From positions 1-33,379 of the forward strand of contig NZ_JAUYFA010000042.1 in the NCBI RefSeq assembly GCF_030691135.1: 33,379 nucleotides of DNA. The letters run 5' to 3'. The notes below the pieces were generated by a model. That model did not search any database. It was given only the letters and a program-made list of their open reading frames with translations, and was not told where the DNA came from. Position 1 is the stretch's first letter. Each line of letters opens with the position of its first letter. Made by a program: the position numbers and the translations under genes. Below are positions 24,107-33,379 of the stretch, one piece after another. This DNA comes from Phreatobacter sp. (GTDB lineage: Bacteria > Pseudomonadota > Alphaproteobacteria > Rhizobiales > Phreatobacteraceae).

Positions 24107-27100
24107 ATGCGCATCGACAGGCGTTACACCACGGCCGGAAAGTCTCCCTATGCGGAGATCGCCTTCCGCAATGCGACGTCGGAAATCCGCAATCCCGACG
24201 GCTCGATCGTCTTCCGCCTGGAAGGCATCGAGGTGCCGGAGGCGTGGAGCCAGGTGGCCGCCGATATCCTGGCGCAGAAATATTTCCGCAAGGCCGGCGT
24301 TCCGGCGCGCCTCAAGCGCATCGAGGAGAATTCCGTCCCGTCGTGGCTGTGGCGCTCGACGCCCGACGACAAGGCGATGAAGGAGCTGCCCGAGACCGAG
24401 CGCTGGGTCGGCGAGACGACGTCGCAGCAGGTCTTCGACCGCCTCGCCGGCACCTGGACCTACTGGGGCTGGAAGGGCGGCTACTTCGACCAGGAGGCCG
24501 ATGCCCAGGCCTTCTTCGACGAGCTGCGCTTCATGCTGGCCCGCCAGATGGTGGCACCGAACTCGCCGCAGTGGTTCAACACCGGCCTGCACTGGGCCTA
24601 TGGCATCGATGGTCCCGGCCAGGGCCACTACTACGTCGATTTCGAGACCGGCAAGCTGACCAAGTCGACGTCGGCCTACGAGCACCCGCAGCCCCACGCC
24701 TGCTTCATCCAGTCGGTCGCCGACGACCTCGTCAACGAGGGCGGCATCATGGACCTGTGGGTGCGCGAGGCGCGCCTGTTCAAGTACGGCTCGGGCACCG
24801 GCTCGAACTTCTCCTATCTGCGCGGCGAGGGCGAGAAGCTCGCCGGCGGCGGCCGCTCCTCCGGCCTGATGAGTTTCCTGAAGATCGGCGACCGCGCCGC
24901 CGGCGCCATCAAGTCGGGCGGAACGACGCGCCGCGCCGCCAAGATGGTGGTGGTCGACGCCGACCATCCGGACATCGAGGCCTATATCGACTGGAAGGTG
25001 ATGGAGGAGCAGAAGGTCGCCTCGCTGGTGACCGGCTCGAAGATCGTCGCCAAGCATCTCAAGGCCGTCATGAAGGCCTGCATCAACTGCGACGGCGACG
25101 GCGATGCCTGTTTCGACCCGAACCAGAACCCCGCGCTGAAGCGCGAGGTGAAGGCGGCGCGCAAGTCCATGGTGCCCGACAACTACGTCAAGCGGGTCAT
25201 CCAGTTCGCCAAGCAGGGCTACAAAGACATCGACTTCCCGACCTACGACACGGACTGGGATTCCGACGCCTATCTGACGGTGGCCGGCCAGAACTCCAAC
25301 AACTCCGTCTCGCTGAAGGATGACTTCCTGCAGGCGGTGGAGCAGGACGGCGACTGGAACCTGACGGCGCGCATCACCGGCAAGGTGATGAAGACGCTGA
25401 AGGCGCGCGACCTCTGGGAGAAGATCGGCCACGCCGCCTGGGCTTCCGCCGATCCGGGCCTGCATTTCAACACGACGATGAACGACTGGCACACCTGCCC
25501 GGCGGCCGGCCCGATCCGCGCGTCGAACCCGTGCTCGGAATACATGTTCCTCGACGACACGGCCTGCAATCTCGCCTCGGCGAACCTGCTGCAGTTCTAC
25601 GATCCCAAGGCCAAGCAGTTCGACATCGCCGGCTACGAGCATCTCTGCCGGCTGTGGACTGTCGTGCTCGAGATCTCGGTGCTGATGGCGCAGTTCCCGT
25701 CGCGCCAGATCGCCGAGCGGTCCTTCGAGTACCGCACCCTCGGCCTCGGCTACGCCAATATCGGCGGCCTCCTGATGACCATGGGCATCCCCTATGATTC
25801 CGACGAGGGCCGTTCCCTCGCCGGCGTGCTCACCGCCGTCATGACCGGCATCTCCTACAAGACCTCCGCCGAGATGGCCGGCGAGCTCGGACCCTTCCCG
25901 GGCTACCAGCCGAACCGCGAGGCCATGCTGCGGGTCATCCGCAACCACCGCCGCGCCGCCCATGGCCAGACGACCGGCTACGAGGCGCTGTCGGTGAACC
26001 CGGTCGCGCTCGACCACGCCAACTGCCCGGTGCCGGGCCTCGTCGCCCACGCCACCCGCGCCTGGGACGAGGCTCTCGCCCTCGGCGAGACCAACGGCTA
26101 CCGCAACGCCCAGGTCTCGGTCATCGCGCCCACCGGCACGATCGGCCTGGTCATGGACTGCGACACGACCGGCATCGAGCCGGACTTCGCCCTGGTGAAG
26201 TTCAAGAAACTGGCCGGCGGCGGCTACTTCAAGATCATCAACCAGGCGGTGCCGGAAGCGCTGCGCACCCTCGGCTATCGCGAGAGCGAGCTCGCCGAAA
26301 TGGAGGCCTATGCTGTCGGCCACGGCACGCTGTCGCAGGCCCCGGCGATCAACGCGGCGACGCTGCGCGCCAAGGGCTTCACCGACGAGGCGCTGGCCAA
26401 GGTCGAGGCACAGCTGAAGACCGCCTTCGACATCAAGTTCGTCTTCAACAAGTGGACGCTGGGCGAGGACTTCGTGGTCAAGACCCTCGGCATCCCCGCC
26501 GAGGAGGTCAACGCGCCGGGCTTCGAACTGCTCGCCCGCATCGGCTTCTCTAAGAAGGACATCGAGGCGGCCAACGAGCATGTCTGCGGTGCCATGACGC
26601 TGGAAGGCGCGCCCTACCTGAAGGCCGAGCACTATGCGGTGTTCGACTGCGCCAACCCCTGCGGCCGCAAGGGCAAGCGCTACCTCTCGGTGGACAGCCA
26701 CATCCGCATGATGGCGGCGGCCCAGCCCTTCATCTCGGGCGCCATCTCGAAGACCATCAACATGCCGAACGAGGCCACCGTCGACGACTGCAAGAGCGCC
26801 TACATGCTCTCGTGGAAGCTGGCGCTGAAGGCCAATGCCCTCTACCGCGACGGCTCCAAGCTCTCCCAGCCGCTGAACTCGCAGCTGATCGAGGACGACG
26901 AGGACGAGGACGGCGTCGAGGAGCTGATGGAGAAGCCGCAGGCGGCCCGCGCCGCGGCACTGGCCGAGCGCATCGTCGAGAAGGTGGTCGAGCGCGTGCA
27001 GGTGATCCGCGAGCGCGAGCGCATGCCGGACCGCCGCAAGGGCTATACCCAGAAGGCGGTGGTCGGTGGCCACAAGGTCTATCTGCGCACCGGCGAATAT

Positions 27101-27817
27101 GACGACGGCCGCATCGGCGAGATCTTCATCGACATGCACAAGGAGGGCGCGGCGCTGCGCTCGCTCCTCAACAACTTCGCCATCGCCATCTCGCTGGGTC
27201 TGCAGTACGGCGTGCCGCTGGACGAATATGTGGAGGCCTTCACCTTCACGCGCTTCGAGCCGGCGGGCCCGGTGCAGGGCAACGACACGATCAAATACGC
27301 CACCTCGATCCTCGACTACGTGTTCCGCGAGCTCGCCGTGAGCTATCTCGGCCGCGCCGATCTCGGCCATGTCGATCCCGGCGAGAGCCGCTATGACGCG
27401 CTCGGCACCGGGACGACGGAGGGTGCCAGGAGCGTCCTCTCCAAGGGCCTGGTGCGCGGCAAGACCGACAAGTTCACGGTGGTCACCGGCCAGAACGGCC
27501 AGCCGACCCCGGGTTCGCTGTCGAGCGACGGGCGCACCGGCACGGTGGTGACCATGGCCCGCGGCGCGACGATCGGCGCCACGGCGCTGAAGGAGGAGGT
27601 GGTGACCGCCGTCTCACCCGCCCTCGCAGTGCTCTTCGACCAGGCCGAGGCGGCGCCCGAGGCGAAGTCGGAGCGCTCCACCGCCGACCGGCGGGCCGAG
27701 GCGCAGCTGCGCGGCTATGTCGGGGATGCCTGCCCGGAATGCTCGAACTTCACCATGGTGCGGAACGGCACGTGTTTGAAGTGCGACACGTGTGGCTCGA
27801 CGACGGGGTGCTCGTAA
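24107..27817 (+). CDS. nrdJ: Vitamin B12-dependent (class II) ribonucleoside-diphosphate reductase
   Basis: 1236 residues, the normal size for the large class II enzyme of alphaproteobacteria. It reduces ribonucleotides to deoxyribonucleotides using adenosylcobalamin, with or without oxygen. Active-site features are PHACFIQSV (first redox Cys), NPCSEYMF (radical Cys C476 and Glu E478) and [12 protein letters not shown] (second redox Cys). The substrate-binding barrel has [10 protein letters not shown] and [21 protein letters not shown]. The C-terminus ends in a Cys-rich tail (CPEC...[14 protein letters not shown]) that reloads the active-site disulfide. An acidic patch ([12 protein letters not shown]) precedes a region found only in long NrdJ forms. 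The start has ACGAGGAT upstream. It is a single-gene unit with a terminator at 27911; NrdR control is suggested by the upstream boxes. Confidence 0.97.
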   Translation: MRIDRRYTTAGKSPYAEIAFRNATSEIRNPDGSIVFRLEGIEVPEAWSQVAADILAQKYFRKAGVPARLKRIEENSVPSWLWRSTPDDKAMKELPETERWVGETTSQQVFDRLAGTWTYWGWKGGYFDQEADAQAFFDELRFMLARQMVAPNSPQWFNTGLHWAYGIDGPGQGHYYVDFETGKLTKSTSAYEHPQPHACFIQSVADDLVNEGGIMDLWVREARLFKYGSGTGSNFSYLRGEGEKLAGGGRSSGLMSFLKIGDRAAGAIKSGGTTRRAAKMVVVDADHPDIEAYIDWKVMEEQKVASLVTGSKIVAKHLKAVMKACINCDGDGDACFDPNQNPALKREVKAARKSMVPDNYVKRVIQFAKQGYKDIDFPTYDTDWDSDAYLTVAGQNSNNSVSLKDDFLQAVEQDGDWNLTARITGKVMKTLKARDLWEKIGHAAWASADPGLHFNTTMNDWHTCPAAGPIRASNPCSEYMFLDDTACNLASANLLQFYDPKAKQFDIAGYEHLCRLWTVVLEISVLMAQFPSRQIAERSFEYRTLGLGYANIGGLLMTMGIPYDSDEGRSLAGVLTAVMTGISYKTSAEMAGELGPFPGYQPNREAMLRVIRNHRRAAHGQTTGYEALSVNPVALDHANCPVPGLVAHATRAWDEALALGETNGYRNAQVSVIAPTGTIGLVMDCDTTGIEPDFALVKFKKLAGGGYFKIINQAVPEALRTLGYRESELAEMEAYAVGHGTLSQAPAINAATLRAKGFTDEALAKVEAQLKTAFDIKFVFNKWTLGEDFVVKTLGIPAEEVNAPGFELLARIGFSKKDIEAANEHVCGAMTLEGAPYLKAEHYAVFDCANPCGRKGKRYLSVDSHIRMMAAAQPFISGAISKTINMPNEATVDDCKSAYMLSWKLALKANALYRDGSKLSQPLNSQLIEDDEDEDGVEELMEKPQAARAAALAERIVEKVVERVQVIRERERMPDRRKGYTQKAVVGGHKVYLRTGEYDDGRIGEIFIDMHKEGAALRSLLNNFAIAISLGLQYGVPLDEYVEAFTFTRFEPAGPVQGNDTIKYATSILDYVFRELAVSYLGRADLGHVDPGESRYDALGTGTTEGARSVLSKGLVRGKTDKFTVVTGQNGQPTPGSLSSDGRTGTVVTMARGATIGATALKEEVVTAVSPALAVLFDQAEAAPEAKSERSTADRRAEAQLRGYVGDACPECSNFTMVRNGTCLKCDTCGSTTGCS

Positions 27818-27910
27818 AATGGTTGAGAGATGTGGAGCGACGCATAACTTGGCACCAAAAGCCGGGTTAGCGTGGCGCAATTCAGCCATAACGTGACATT
27901 CGACCCTGGA

Positions 27911-27932
27911 GGCCTCGCCGATCGGCGGGGCC
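27911..27932 (+). terminator. Terminator of nrdJ
   Basis: GGCCTCGCC - GATC - GGCGGGGCC: a 9-bp stem (one G-T pair) followed by TTCGTCATTTC, 93 bases past the nrdJ stop. Confidence 0.7.
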
Positions 27933-28047
27933 TTCGTCATTTCAGGCTGGGAAATATGGGGCACCAACGAGGCCGACTACGAGGCTCCAGCTGAAGCGTT
28001 CAAAACGCGGCCAATCCCGCTTGGGAGCTGTCAGGAGCGCTAAAGAA

Positions 28048-28080
28048 TTTCCACAAATGCGGGAATGAGTTTCCACAAAT
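28048..28080. repeat. Direct repeat TTTCCACAAAT, two copies 22 bp apart
   Basis: TTTCCACAAAT occurs at 28048-28058 and 28070-28080. GCGGGA follows the first copy and TCCCG overlaps the end of the second, so the copies are linked by a small inverted element. It may be a relic of a repeat element or of an integration event. Confidence 0.6.
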
Positions 28081-28222
28081 CCCGAATGTGCTTCCTCGTT
28101 CCGCTTCGGTCACGGTATTTGAGATGAAAACGGCATCGTCAGCCCACCCGGAAAAAGCGAACGCTGTCAACTGCTCGACCGCTTTCGGGCCTAAACCAGA
28201 GGGCGGGAATGTCCGCTTATAA

Positions 28223-28260
28223 CCCGACACTACGTGTCGGGTCTGGCGGCGCAAAGCGCC
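28223..28260 (-). terminator. Terminator of the minus-strand redox operon
   Basis: Reading the minus strand after the cytochrome stop, a GGCGC-TTT-GCGCC hairpin (28260-28248) comes first. It is followed by CCCGACAC-GTA-GTGTCGGG (28241-28223), a perfect 8-bp stem, then TTATAAG. The second is the likelier terminator. Confidence 0.7.
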
Positions 28261-28302
28261 TTAACGGTGACCGTCGGTTGAGCGGATCCATCAGGGGAGC
28301 AT

Positions 28303-29031
28303 TCAATCGTGATTGCCGCGCTCGCGGGTGCCGCGTTCACGAACTTCGCCGTGGGCGCTCCTGTGACAAGAAACGCAGTTCGTGAAGTTGGGGATGCCTT
28401 CGCGGATGTGCTTCCTGCGGATATTGGCTTCGGTATGCTCATGGCAGCCGTAACAGGTGTACTGCCGCCGATCGCTCGTCGTGTGGCACGTGGCGCAGGG
28501 TGCGTTGTGATCCCGGTCGAGCACGAAGAAGCGCGCGTGGTCAAACGTCGCCGGCTTCCACCGATCCTGACTATGGCATTGCGTGCACTGGCCTGTCAGA
28601 CCGCTGTGGACAGGTGTCGAGGGAGCGGTATGGCACGACGTGCAGTTCTCCCGGATTGGCGCGTTCAGCAGCGCATGGGAGAAGGCGGGCCGGCCGCGCG
28701 GCGTCAGCGCCGGGTTCGTGTGGTCGGTGTGGCACGCCATACAGTTCTGCGACGTCAGGCCCTGATGAAACGGCGTGACCGGATTCATGCGCGCAACGGC
28801 CAAGCCCGCGGTCGTGCGCAGTCCGATATCCGCCACCTTGTGGCAGGTGATGCATCGATCTGCGCTGGCCCCGCGTAACGGCGCATGGCAGGCAAAACAG
28901 TTTGTTTCGAGATTGGCATGTGCTGGAATGAGTGGTCCCGGCGCTATCATCAAGTGTGGATACAGCAACACCAGTGCTGTGAGACCGACTAAATTGACCG
29001 CGATGAGAAGGAGAATCCAGCGTCGCTTCAT
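28303..29031 (-). CDS. Membrane-anchored octaheme c-type cytochrome
   Basis: 242 residues with eight CXXCH haem-c motifs, at Cys 45, 60, 97, 130, 149, 179, 193 and 219 (CFACH, CITCH, CMACH, CTSCH, CTQCH, CATCH, CYGCH, CVSCH). Residues 6-24 form an uncleaved-looking membrane anchor, so the haem domain faces the periplasm. Extra His residues (38, 89, 104, 119, 142, 165, 175, 199, 208) could give bis-His ligation, as in cytochrome c3/c7 and NapC-like proteins. It does not match NrfA, HAO or Otr octahaem enzymes in size, so electron transfer rather than catalysis is more likely. The start ATG overlaps the preceding membrane-cytochrome stop (ATGA), so the two are translationally coupled. It is the last gene of a three-gene operon with the reductase and b-type cytochrome. 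Confidence 0.9.
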   Translation of the reverse strand: MKRRWILLLIAVNLVGLTALVLLYPHLMIAPGPLIPAHANLETNCFACHAPLRGASADRCITCHKVADIGLRTTAGLAVARMNPVTPFHQGLTSQNCMACHTDHTNPALTPRGRPAFSHALLNAPIRENCTSCHTAPSTPVHSGLTGQCTQCHSQDRWKPATFDHARFFVLDRDHNAPCATCHTTSDRRQYTCYGCHEHTEANIRRKHIREGIPNFTNCVSCHRSAHGEVRERGTRERGNHD

Positions 29032-29606
29032 CTCCACCCCCAGAACAGGAAAATGCTCACGATGTGGCCAAGCGCCAGAACGGCGAAGGCCAGCGTGATC
29101 GGGTAGTGGACCGCACGCCAATGCTTGACGGCGTCAAAGGTCAGGCTGTCCCAATAGAGCTTGTCTTCAAGCTCTGCGCTGGACAAACCCTGCGCGCGCA
29201 TCTGGGTGCGCGTTTCCTCCAGCCTGAAACGCGCGCGCTGCAGAAGAAACTTACCGGTCAGCCCGCTGCCGATGTTGACGAGCATGGCCCAGACCGCGAG
29301 CCAGCCCAGGATGGCGTTGAAGTGGATGCCCGCATGAACAAGGATCAGAAGCGATCCAGACCAGGCCATGTATTCGTGCAGCCTGAGCAATGTTGCGGGT
29401 TTTCCGGATGTGATGAGTTTGCGCTTGCGCAGGGAATAGCCGAAGGATCCAATGATCAGCAGCACTCCGGGAATGCCGAGGTAGCGTCCGATCCAGACAG
29501 CGTTCAGCCAATGCAGGAGCGCGTCGATTGCGAGCGCCGCGAAGCCAAGCAGCGCGAGCCGCAGGAAGAAGGGGATGACTTCACGTGAGAAGAGGCTGAA
29601 ACGCAT
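29028..29606 (-). CDS. Small b-type cytochrome-like integral membrane protein
   Basis: 192 residues from the ATG at 29606 (GGAGG lies upstream inside the preceding gene); a longer frame upstream lacks likeness to a membrane protein. Four or five membrane helices are seen at about 13-32, 43-59, 80-100, 102-118 and 169-189. His77 (RLHEYMAW) and His91/His95 (LVHAGIHF) face His167 (VHYP) and His181 (LGHIVSIF), a pattern that could bind one or two b haems as in cytochrome b561 and ferric-reductase-like membrane domains. A charged cytoplasmic or periplasmic loop lies between residues 120 and 160. Five bases separate it from the reductase gene, and its stop overlaps the start of the octahaem cytochrome gene. 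Role inferred: passing electrons from the flavoprotein through the membrane. Confidence 0.8.
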   Translation of the reverse strand: MRFSLFSREVIPFFLRLALLGFAALAIDALLHWLNAVWIGRYLGIPGVLLIIGSFGYSLRKRKLITSGKPATLLRLHEYMAWSGSLLILVHAGIHFNAILGWLAVWAMLVNIGSGLTGKFLLQRARFRLEETRTQMRAQGLSSAELEDKLYWDSLTFDAVKHWRAVHYPITLAFAVLALGHIVSIFLFWGWR

Positions 29607-29611
29607 GATCT

Positions 29612-30850
29612 TCAGGCCTCCAGCACAAGGTTGGAAGCCGGAAGGCCAACACACAAAAGGCATGCGCCGGCGGGAACGTCGAAGTCGGGCTTGCTGGGAT
29701 ACCGTACCTCGCCCGAGACAAGGCGCGTTTCGCAAGCCCCGCAACTGCCGGACCGGCAACCGGCCTCAATCCGAATGCCGCGGCGTTCGGCGAAGTCGAG
29801 AAGGCTCTGATCTTCGCCTGTCCAGGCAATTGTCCGCTGTGACCGGCGGAACTGGATGTCGAAGGGCTTGGTGAGCGGCGTTTCCGTTGCGCCCGCCACC
29901 GGTCGGACATATCCCGAAGATGCCGGCCCGAAGGACTCGAAATGGATGTCGCTCTTGGGGACGCCCCATTCGGCCAGCGCGGGGACAACCGCCGCCATCA
30001 TCGCCGGCGGACCGCACGCGTAGAATTGGTGTCGCCCATGGGGCAAAACGCGCTTCAGCAACGCGATATCGATAAACCCGGCCTGCTGAAAATCCCGGCC
30101 TTCGATGTCGTCGGGGCCGGGCGCGCCGTAAAGCACAACCAGCGTTAAGGCAGGATGCGACTGGGCCAGCCCTACTAGCAAGGCTTTGAAGGCGTGGTCG
30201 CTGCTGTTCCGAACGCCATAGAAGAGGAAGAGCCGCCGCTCCGGTTCGTGGGCTAGCGACCAGGACATCATGCTGATCATCGGCGTCACACCGATGCCGC
30301 CAGCGATGAAGACGGCCGGCGTGTCAGGTGTCGTGTCCAGCATGAAGCTCCCGGAAGGCGCCTTGACCTTCAGAAGGTCGCCCACCTGAACCGCGTCGTG
30401 CAGGAAATTTGAAGCCGCTCCGGCCGGCAGATCTGGCTGCGTCGAGGGGGCTGGCATGCGCTTGACGGTGATCCGGTAGGTCTCGCCGTTAGGCTGGTCG
30501 GACAGGGAGTAGCAACGCACGATGGTTCGCTGCGGCTCCGCCGCCGACGCCGTTAAATCAATTGAGAAGGTCAGATATTGCCCCGGAGCAAAGTCTGGCA
30601 GTGGCAGCCCGTCCACCGGGCGGAGGATGAGAGTCCGCTGGGTTCGGGCCTTGTCTTCGAGGGCAACGCCATCGACGCGAAACGCGCGCCACCCGGCCCA
30701 CGCGCCAGTCACCGCCGTGAGGGCGTCCCTGTCGACGGGCGGCGGCGCCGACGCATGATATCGAAGCCGCCAGACCCCGACGCCGATTCCCACAGCGACC
30801 TGAAGAAGGATCACCGCCGAGATCGCAACGAGGAGCAAGGGCGCGGTCAT
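29612..30850 (-). CDS. Membrane-anchored NAD(P)H:ferredoxin-type reductase (FAD, NAD, C-terminal [2Fe-2S])
   Basis: 412 residues from the ATG at 30850. One N-terminal membrane helix lies at about 4-26. The FNR-like FAD domain (about 50-172) contains FAPGQYLTF and RCYSLSD (112-118; the R-x-Y-S flavin motif). The NAD(P) domain (about 178-305) has IAGGIGVTPMISM (182-194) and CGPPAMM (279-285). A plant-type [2Fe-2S] domain ends the chain, with C365, C370, C373 and C400 (CRSGSCGAC...LLC). This order is that of Vanillate-O-demethylase-reductase-like and hybrid-cluster-protein reductases, but with a membrane anchor. Electrons would run NAD(P)H to FAD to [2Fe-2S] and on to the neighbouring membrane cytochrome. 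Its start overlaps the stop of an upstream ATPase remnant. Confidence 0.9.
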   Translation of the reverse strand: MTAPLLLVAISAVILLQVAVGIGVGVWRLRYHASAPPPVDRDALTAVTGAWAGWRAFRVDGVALEDKARTQRTLILRPVDGLPLPDFAPGQYLTFSIDLTASAAEPQRTIVRCYSLSDQPNGETYRITVKRMPAPSTQPDLPAGAASNFLHDAVQVGDLLKVKAPSGSFMLDTTPDTPAVFIAGGIGVTPMISMMSWSLAHEPERRLFLFYGVRNSSDHAFKALLVGLAQSHPALTLVVLYGAPGPDDIEGRDFQQAGFIDIALLKRVLPHGRHQFYACGPPAMMAAVVPALAEWGVPKSDIHFESFGPASSGYVRPVAGATETPLTKPFDIQFRRSQRTIAWTGEDQSLLDFAERRGIRIEAGCRSGSCGACETRLVSGEVRYPSKPDFDVPAGACLLCVGLPASNLVLEA

Positions 30851-31146
30851 GGCGCACGCCTTGCGAACTGAACGGGCGCTGCTGCTGCGCCGGCAAGCAT
30901 CGCACTGGCCCTTTCCCGGTCGAACCCCATTCGCCAAAGCGGTTTGGGGACTTCAAGGACCGCCAGCGCGACAGCACCAGCGCCGACAGGGAGTGCGGGC
31001 ATAGGCTCACGAATGACCTCCCGAATGATTCTGAAGGCTGTCCGTTGGCAGTGCTTCGGAAGCTCGTTCGGGCCGCCTTCGAGCAGCCGTGCCTTTGCCG
31101 CAGCTTCGCGATGGCCTGATAAGTGGGTCGTCTGCTGGGACGTCAT
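30847..31146 (-). pseudogene. Remnant of a cation-transporting P-type ATPase (N-terminus only)
   Basis: A 99-codon frame from the ATG at 31146. Residues about 8-65 resemble the cation-ATPase N-terminal domain: LSGHREAAAKARLLEGGPNELP, then IIREVIREPMPALPVGAGAVALAVLE, which is the usual '[GP]NELP ... EVLREPM ... LLGAGA' pattern. After that the likeness stops; the ~800 residues with the phosphorylation (DKTGT) and nucleotide domains are absent. The final stretch ends in a TGA that overlaps the ATG of the reductase gene (ATGA). The fragment therefore may still be translated and lead ribosomes into the redox operon, even though it cannot pump ions. Confidence 0.65.
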
Positions 31147-31464
31147 GGGCAGATTGCCCTTTCCGGGACGCCGCGCGGCGAATGGGCCGAAGCTAGGACA
31201 GACAGCCTGCTCCAAGGTATGTGCCGCAGCCGCTATGGAGCTTTTTGCAACGTCGCACGGACTGCAACCTGACGTATTGATCCAGATCATCAAGCGGACA
31301 TCGAAACAGCCCGAATTCGACTATTCGATCAATCACCGCCGTCTGTTGGATCACATGCCAACGGATAAACGGCGATTTGAAATTTTTGTTCCGTTCACAA
31401 GGAACCAACAACACATCGGCGCATTCAGCGTTGCAGTACGAATACATACAATGAGGAGAACGCT
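31147..31464. other. 318-bp divergent intergenic region, AT-rich in its right half
   Basis: It lies between the ATPase remnant (minus) and the cupin gene (plus). An FNR-type box sits in the middle; 31360-31460 is distinctly AT-rich and should hold the cupin promoter. No gene is supported here. Confidence 0.5.
31277..31290. promoter_or_regulatory. FNR/FixK-type binding site
   Basis: TTGAT-CCAG-ATCAT matches the FNR/FixK consensus TTGAT-N4-ATCAA at nine of ten defined bases. It could drive the redox operon (131 bp upstream of the ATPase-remnant start) or the cupin gene (174 bp upstream). Low-oxygen control of either is inferred. Confidence 0.6.
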
Positions 31465-31860
31465 GTGAAGGGTTTCGTTGACGACATTGAGAAGCTCGCC
31501 GAAGAGAACGACGATTTTCGCCAGGTTCTCTATACCGGCAAGTATCTGCAATTGGTGCGGATGTCGCTCCATCCGGGCGAAGAAATCGGCGATGAAATGC
31601 ACAAGAACGGCGATCAGTTCTTCCGGGTCGAAAAGGGCAAGGGCCAGATCGTCATCGACGGCAAGACGCACAAGATCAAGAGCGACGACGCCATCGTCGT
31701 GCCGGCTGGGTCGCGGCACAACTTGATCAATACGGGCGACAAATCGCTCAAGATCTACACGCTATGTGGACCGCCCAACCAACTCGACCAGTTGATCCAG
31801 ACCACGAAGGCGGAAGCCAGTGCTTCCAAAGAGGCATTTGCTGGGGCGACGACCGAGTAA
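31465..31860 (+). CDS. Single-domain cupin protein
   Basis: 131 residues starting at GTG 31465, with GAGGAG seven bases upstream. The cupin barrel is clear: motif 1 is HPGEEIGDEMHKNGDQFFRVEKGKG (metal ligands H-x5-E-x-H-like: E, H and the later E of RVEKG), and motif 2 is IVVPAGSRHNLINTGD (His ligand). The C-terminal ~30 residues (TTKAEASASKEAFAG) are a polar tail. Such small cupins bind a metal and act in sugar, oxalate or stress metabolism; no specific function can be given. It is divergent from the redox operon across an FNR-like site, so both may belong to a low-oxygen response. Confidence 0.88.
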   Translation: MKGFVDDIEKLAEENDDFRQVLYTGKYLQLVRMSLHPGEEIGDEMHKNGDQFFRVEKGKGQIVIDGKTHKIKSDDAIVVPAGSRHNLINTGDKSLKIYTLCGPPNQLDQLIQTTKAEASASKEAFAGATTE

Positions 31861-31898
31861 CCGGCCGTGCTTCAGATCGTCACGAGAGGAGCAACGAC

Positions 31899-32006
31899 AT
31901 GACCATTTCCCTCTGGGGGCAATACCACCTATCCAAAACCCGGAAGAGCGACAATCGCACCGACAACCGTCGAAACGATCTAAAGACTGGACAAAACTGG
32001 CGGTAA
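31899..32006 (+). CDS. Possible small protein, 35 residues
   Basis: ATG at 31899 is preceded by a strong ribosome-binding site (GAGAGGAG, six or seven bases away), 38 bp behind the cupin stop. The frame encodes MTISLWGQYHLSKTRKSDNR and ends with NDLKTGQNWR: basic and polar, with no membrane segment and no recognised family. It may be a genuine small gene of the cupin operon or the surviving start of a deleted gene. The strong RBS is the main support. Confidence 0.35.
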   Translation: MTISLWGQYHLSKTRKSDNRTDNRRNDLKTGQNWR

Positions 32007-32026
32007 CGTCACCCACGTGCCTCGTC

Positions 32027-33379
<1,353 letters not shown>

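Larger units (their letters stand above)
27818..28302. other. 485-bp non-coding junction between nrdJ and the redox operon
   Basis: The region is less GC-rich than its flanks and I support no gene in it. It holds the nrdJ terminator, a pair of 11-bp direct repeats, and a terminator of the opposing operon. An 84-codon open frame on the minus strand (28254-28000) spans the direct repeats and the hairpin and reads like translated intergenic repeat DNA, so it is not called. Confidence 0.55.

Noticed and set aside
23897-27370. 1157-codon minus-strand frame opposite nrdJ
   Set aside because: It is antisense to a complete NrdJ with all catalytic motifs. The long open frame follows from high third-position GC.
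28000-28254. 84-codon minus-strand open frame in the nrdJ / cytochrome gap
   Set aside because: It runs through the terminator hairpin and both direct repeats, has no ribosome-binding site and shows no protein-like pattern. It is better explained as non-coding repeat DNA.

Overview
The window is GC-rich chromosomal DNA from an alphaproteobacterium, most likely a purple phototroph of the Hyphomicrobiales (Rhizobiales). Three things point there: a pucBAC light-harvesting operon, an RNase E with the long acidic insertion in its S1 domain seen in alphaproteobacteria, and the amiC / mrcA / prfB / rne gene set. I cannot name the species from sequence alone.

Layout. 1-3.8 kb: a partial outer-membrane beta-barrel gene, a LysR regulator divergent from an orphan periplasmic binding protein, and a Tat-exported metallo-beta-lactamase-fold hydrolase. 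3.8-7.2 kb: the puc locus, with a promoter, pucB, pucA, pucC and a 198-residue last gene that has 16-residue tandem repeats. The LH2 alpha chain has Phe-Phe where B850 complexes have Tyr-Trp, which predicts a blue-shifted LH3-like antenna. 7.2-19 kb, minus strand: prfB (with a programmed +1 frameshift), a Cache chemoreceptor, mrcA, amiC and an unknown gene. Interspersed on the plus strand are an iodotyrosine-deiodinase-like flavoprotein and a phosphate pair (Na/Pi cotransporter plus PstS) behind a Pho-box-like site. 19-27.9 kb, plus strand: an L,D-transpeptidase lipoprotein, rne with a long leader, and nrdJ (B12-dependent ribonucleotide reductase) with two NrdR-box-like sites and a structured leader.

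27.8-32 kb looks like an accessory insert. It holds a three-gene minus-strand redox operon: an NAD(P)H/FAD/[2Fe-2S] reductase, a small b-type membrane cytochrome and an anchored octaheme cytochrome c. Together these could carry electrons from cytosolic NAD(P)H across the membrane to the periplasm. The operon is headed by the translationally coupled remnant of a P-type ATPase. An FNR/FixK-like box lies between it and a divergent cupin gene. The window ends with pobA (4-hydroxybenzoate hydroxylase), coupled to the end of a TRAP transporter permease gene.

The strongest leads are the redox operon, the Phe-Phe LH2 alpha chain with its long tail, the repeat protein of the puc operon, the bacterial deiodinase homologue, and the two three-way-junction folds in the nrdJ leader.
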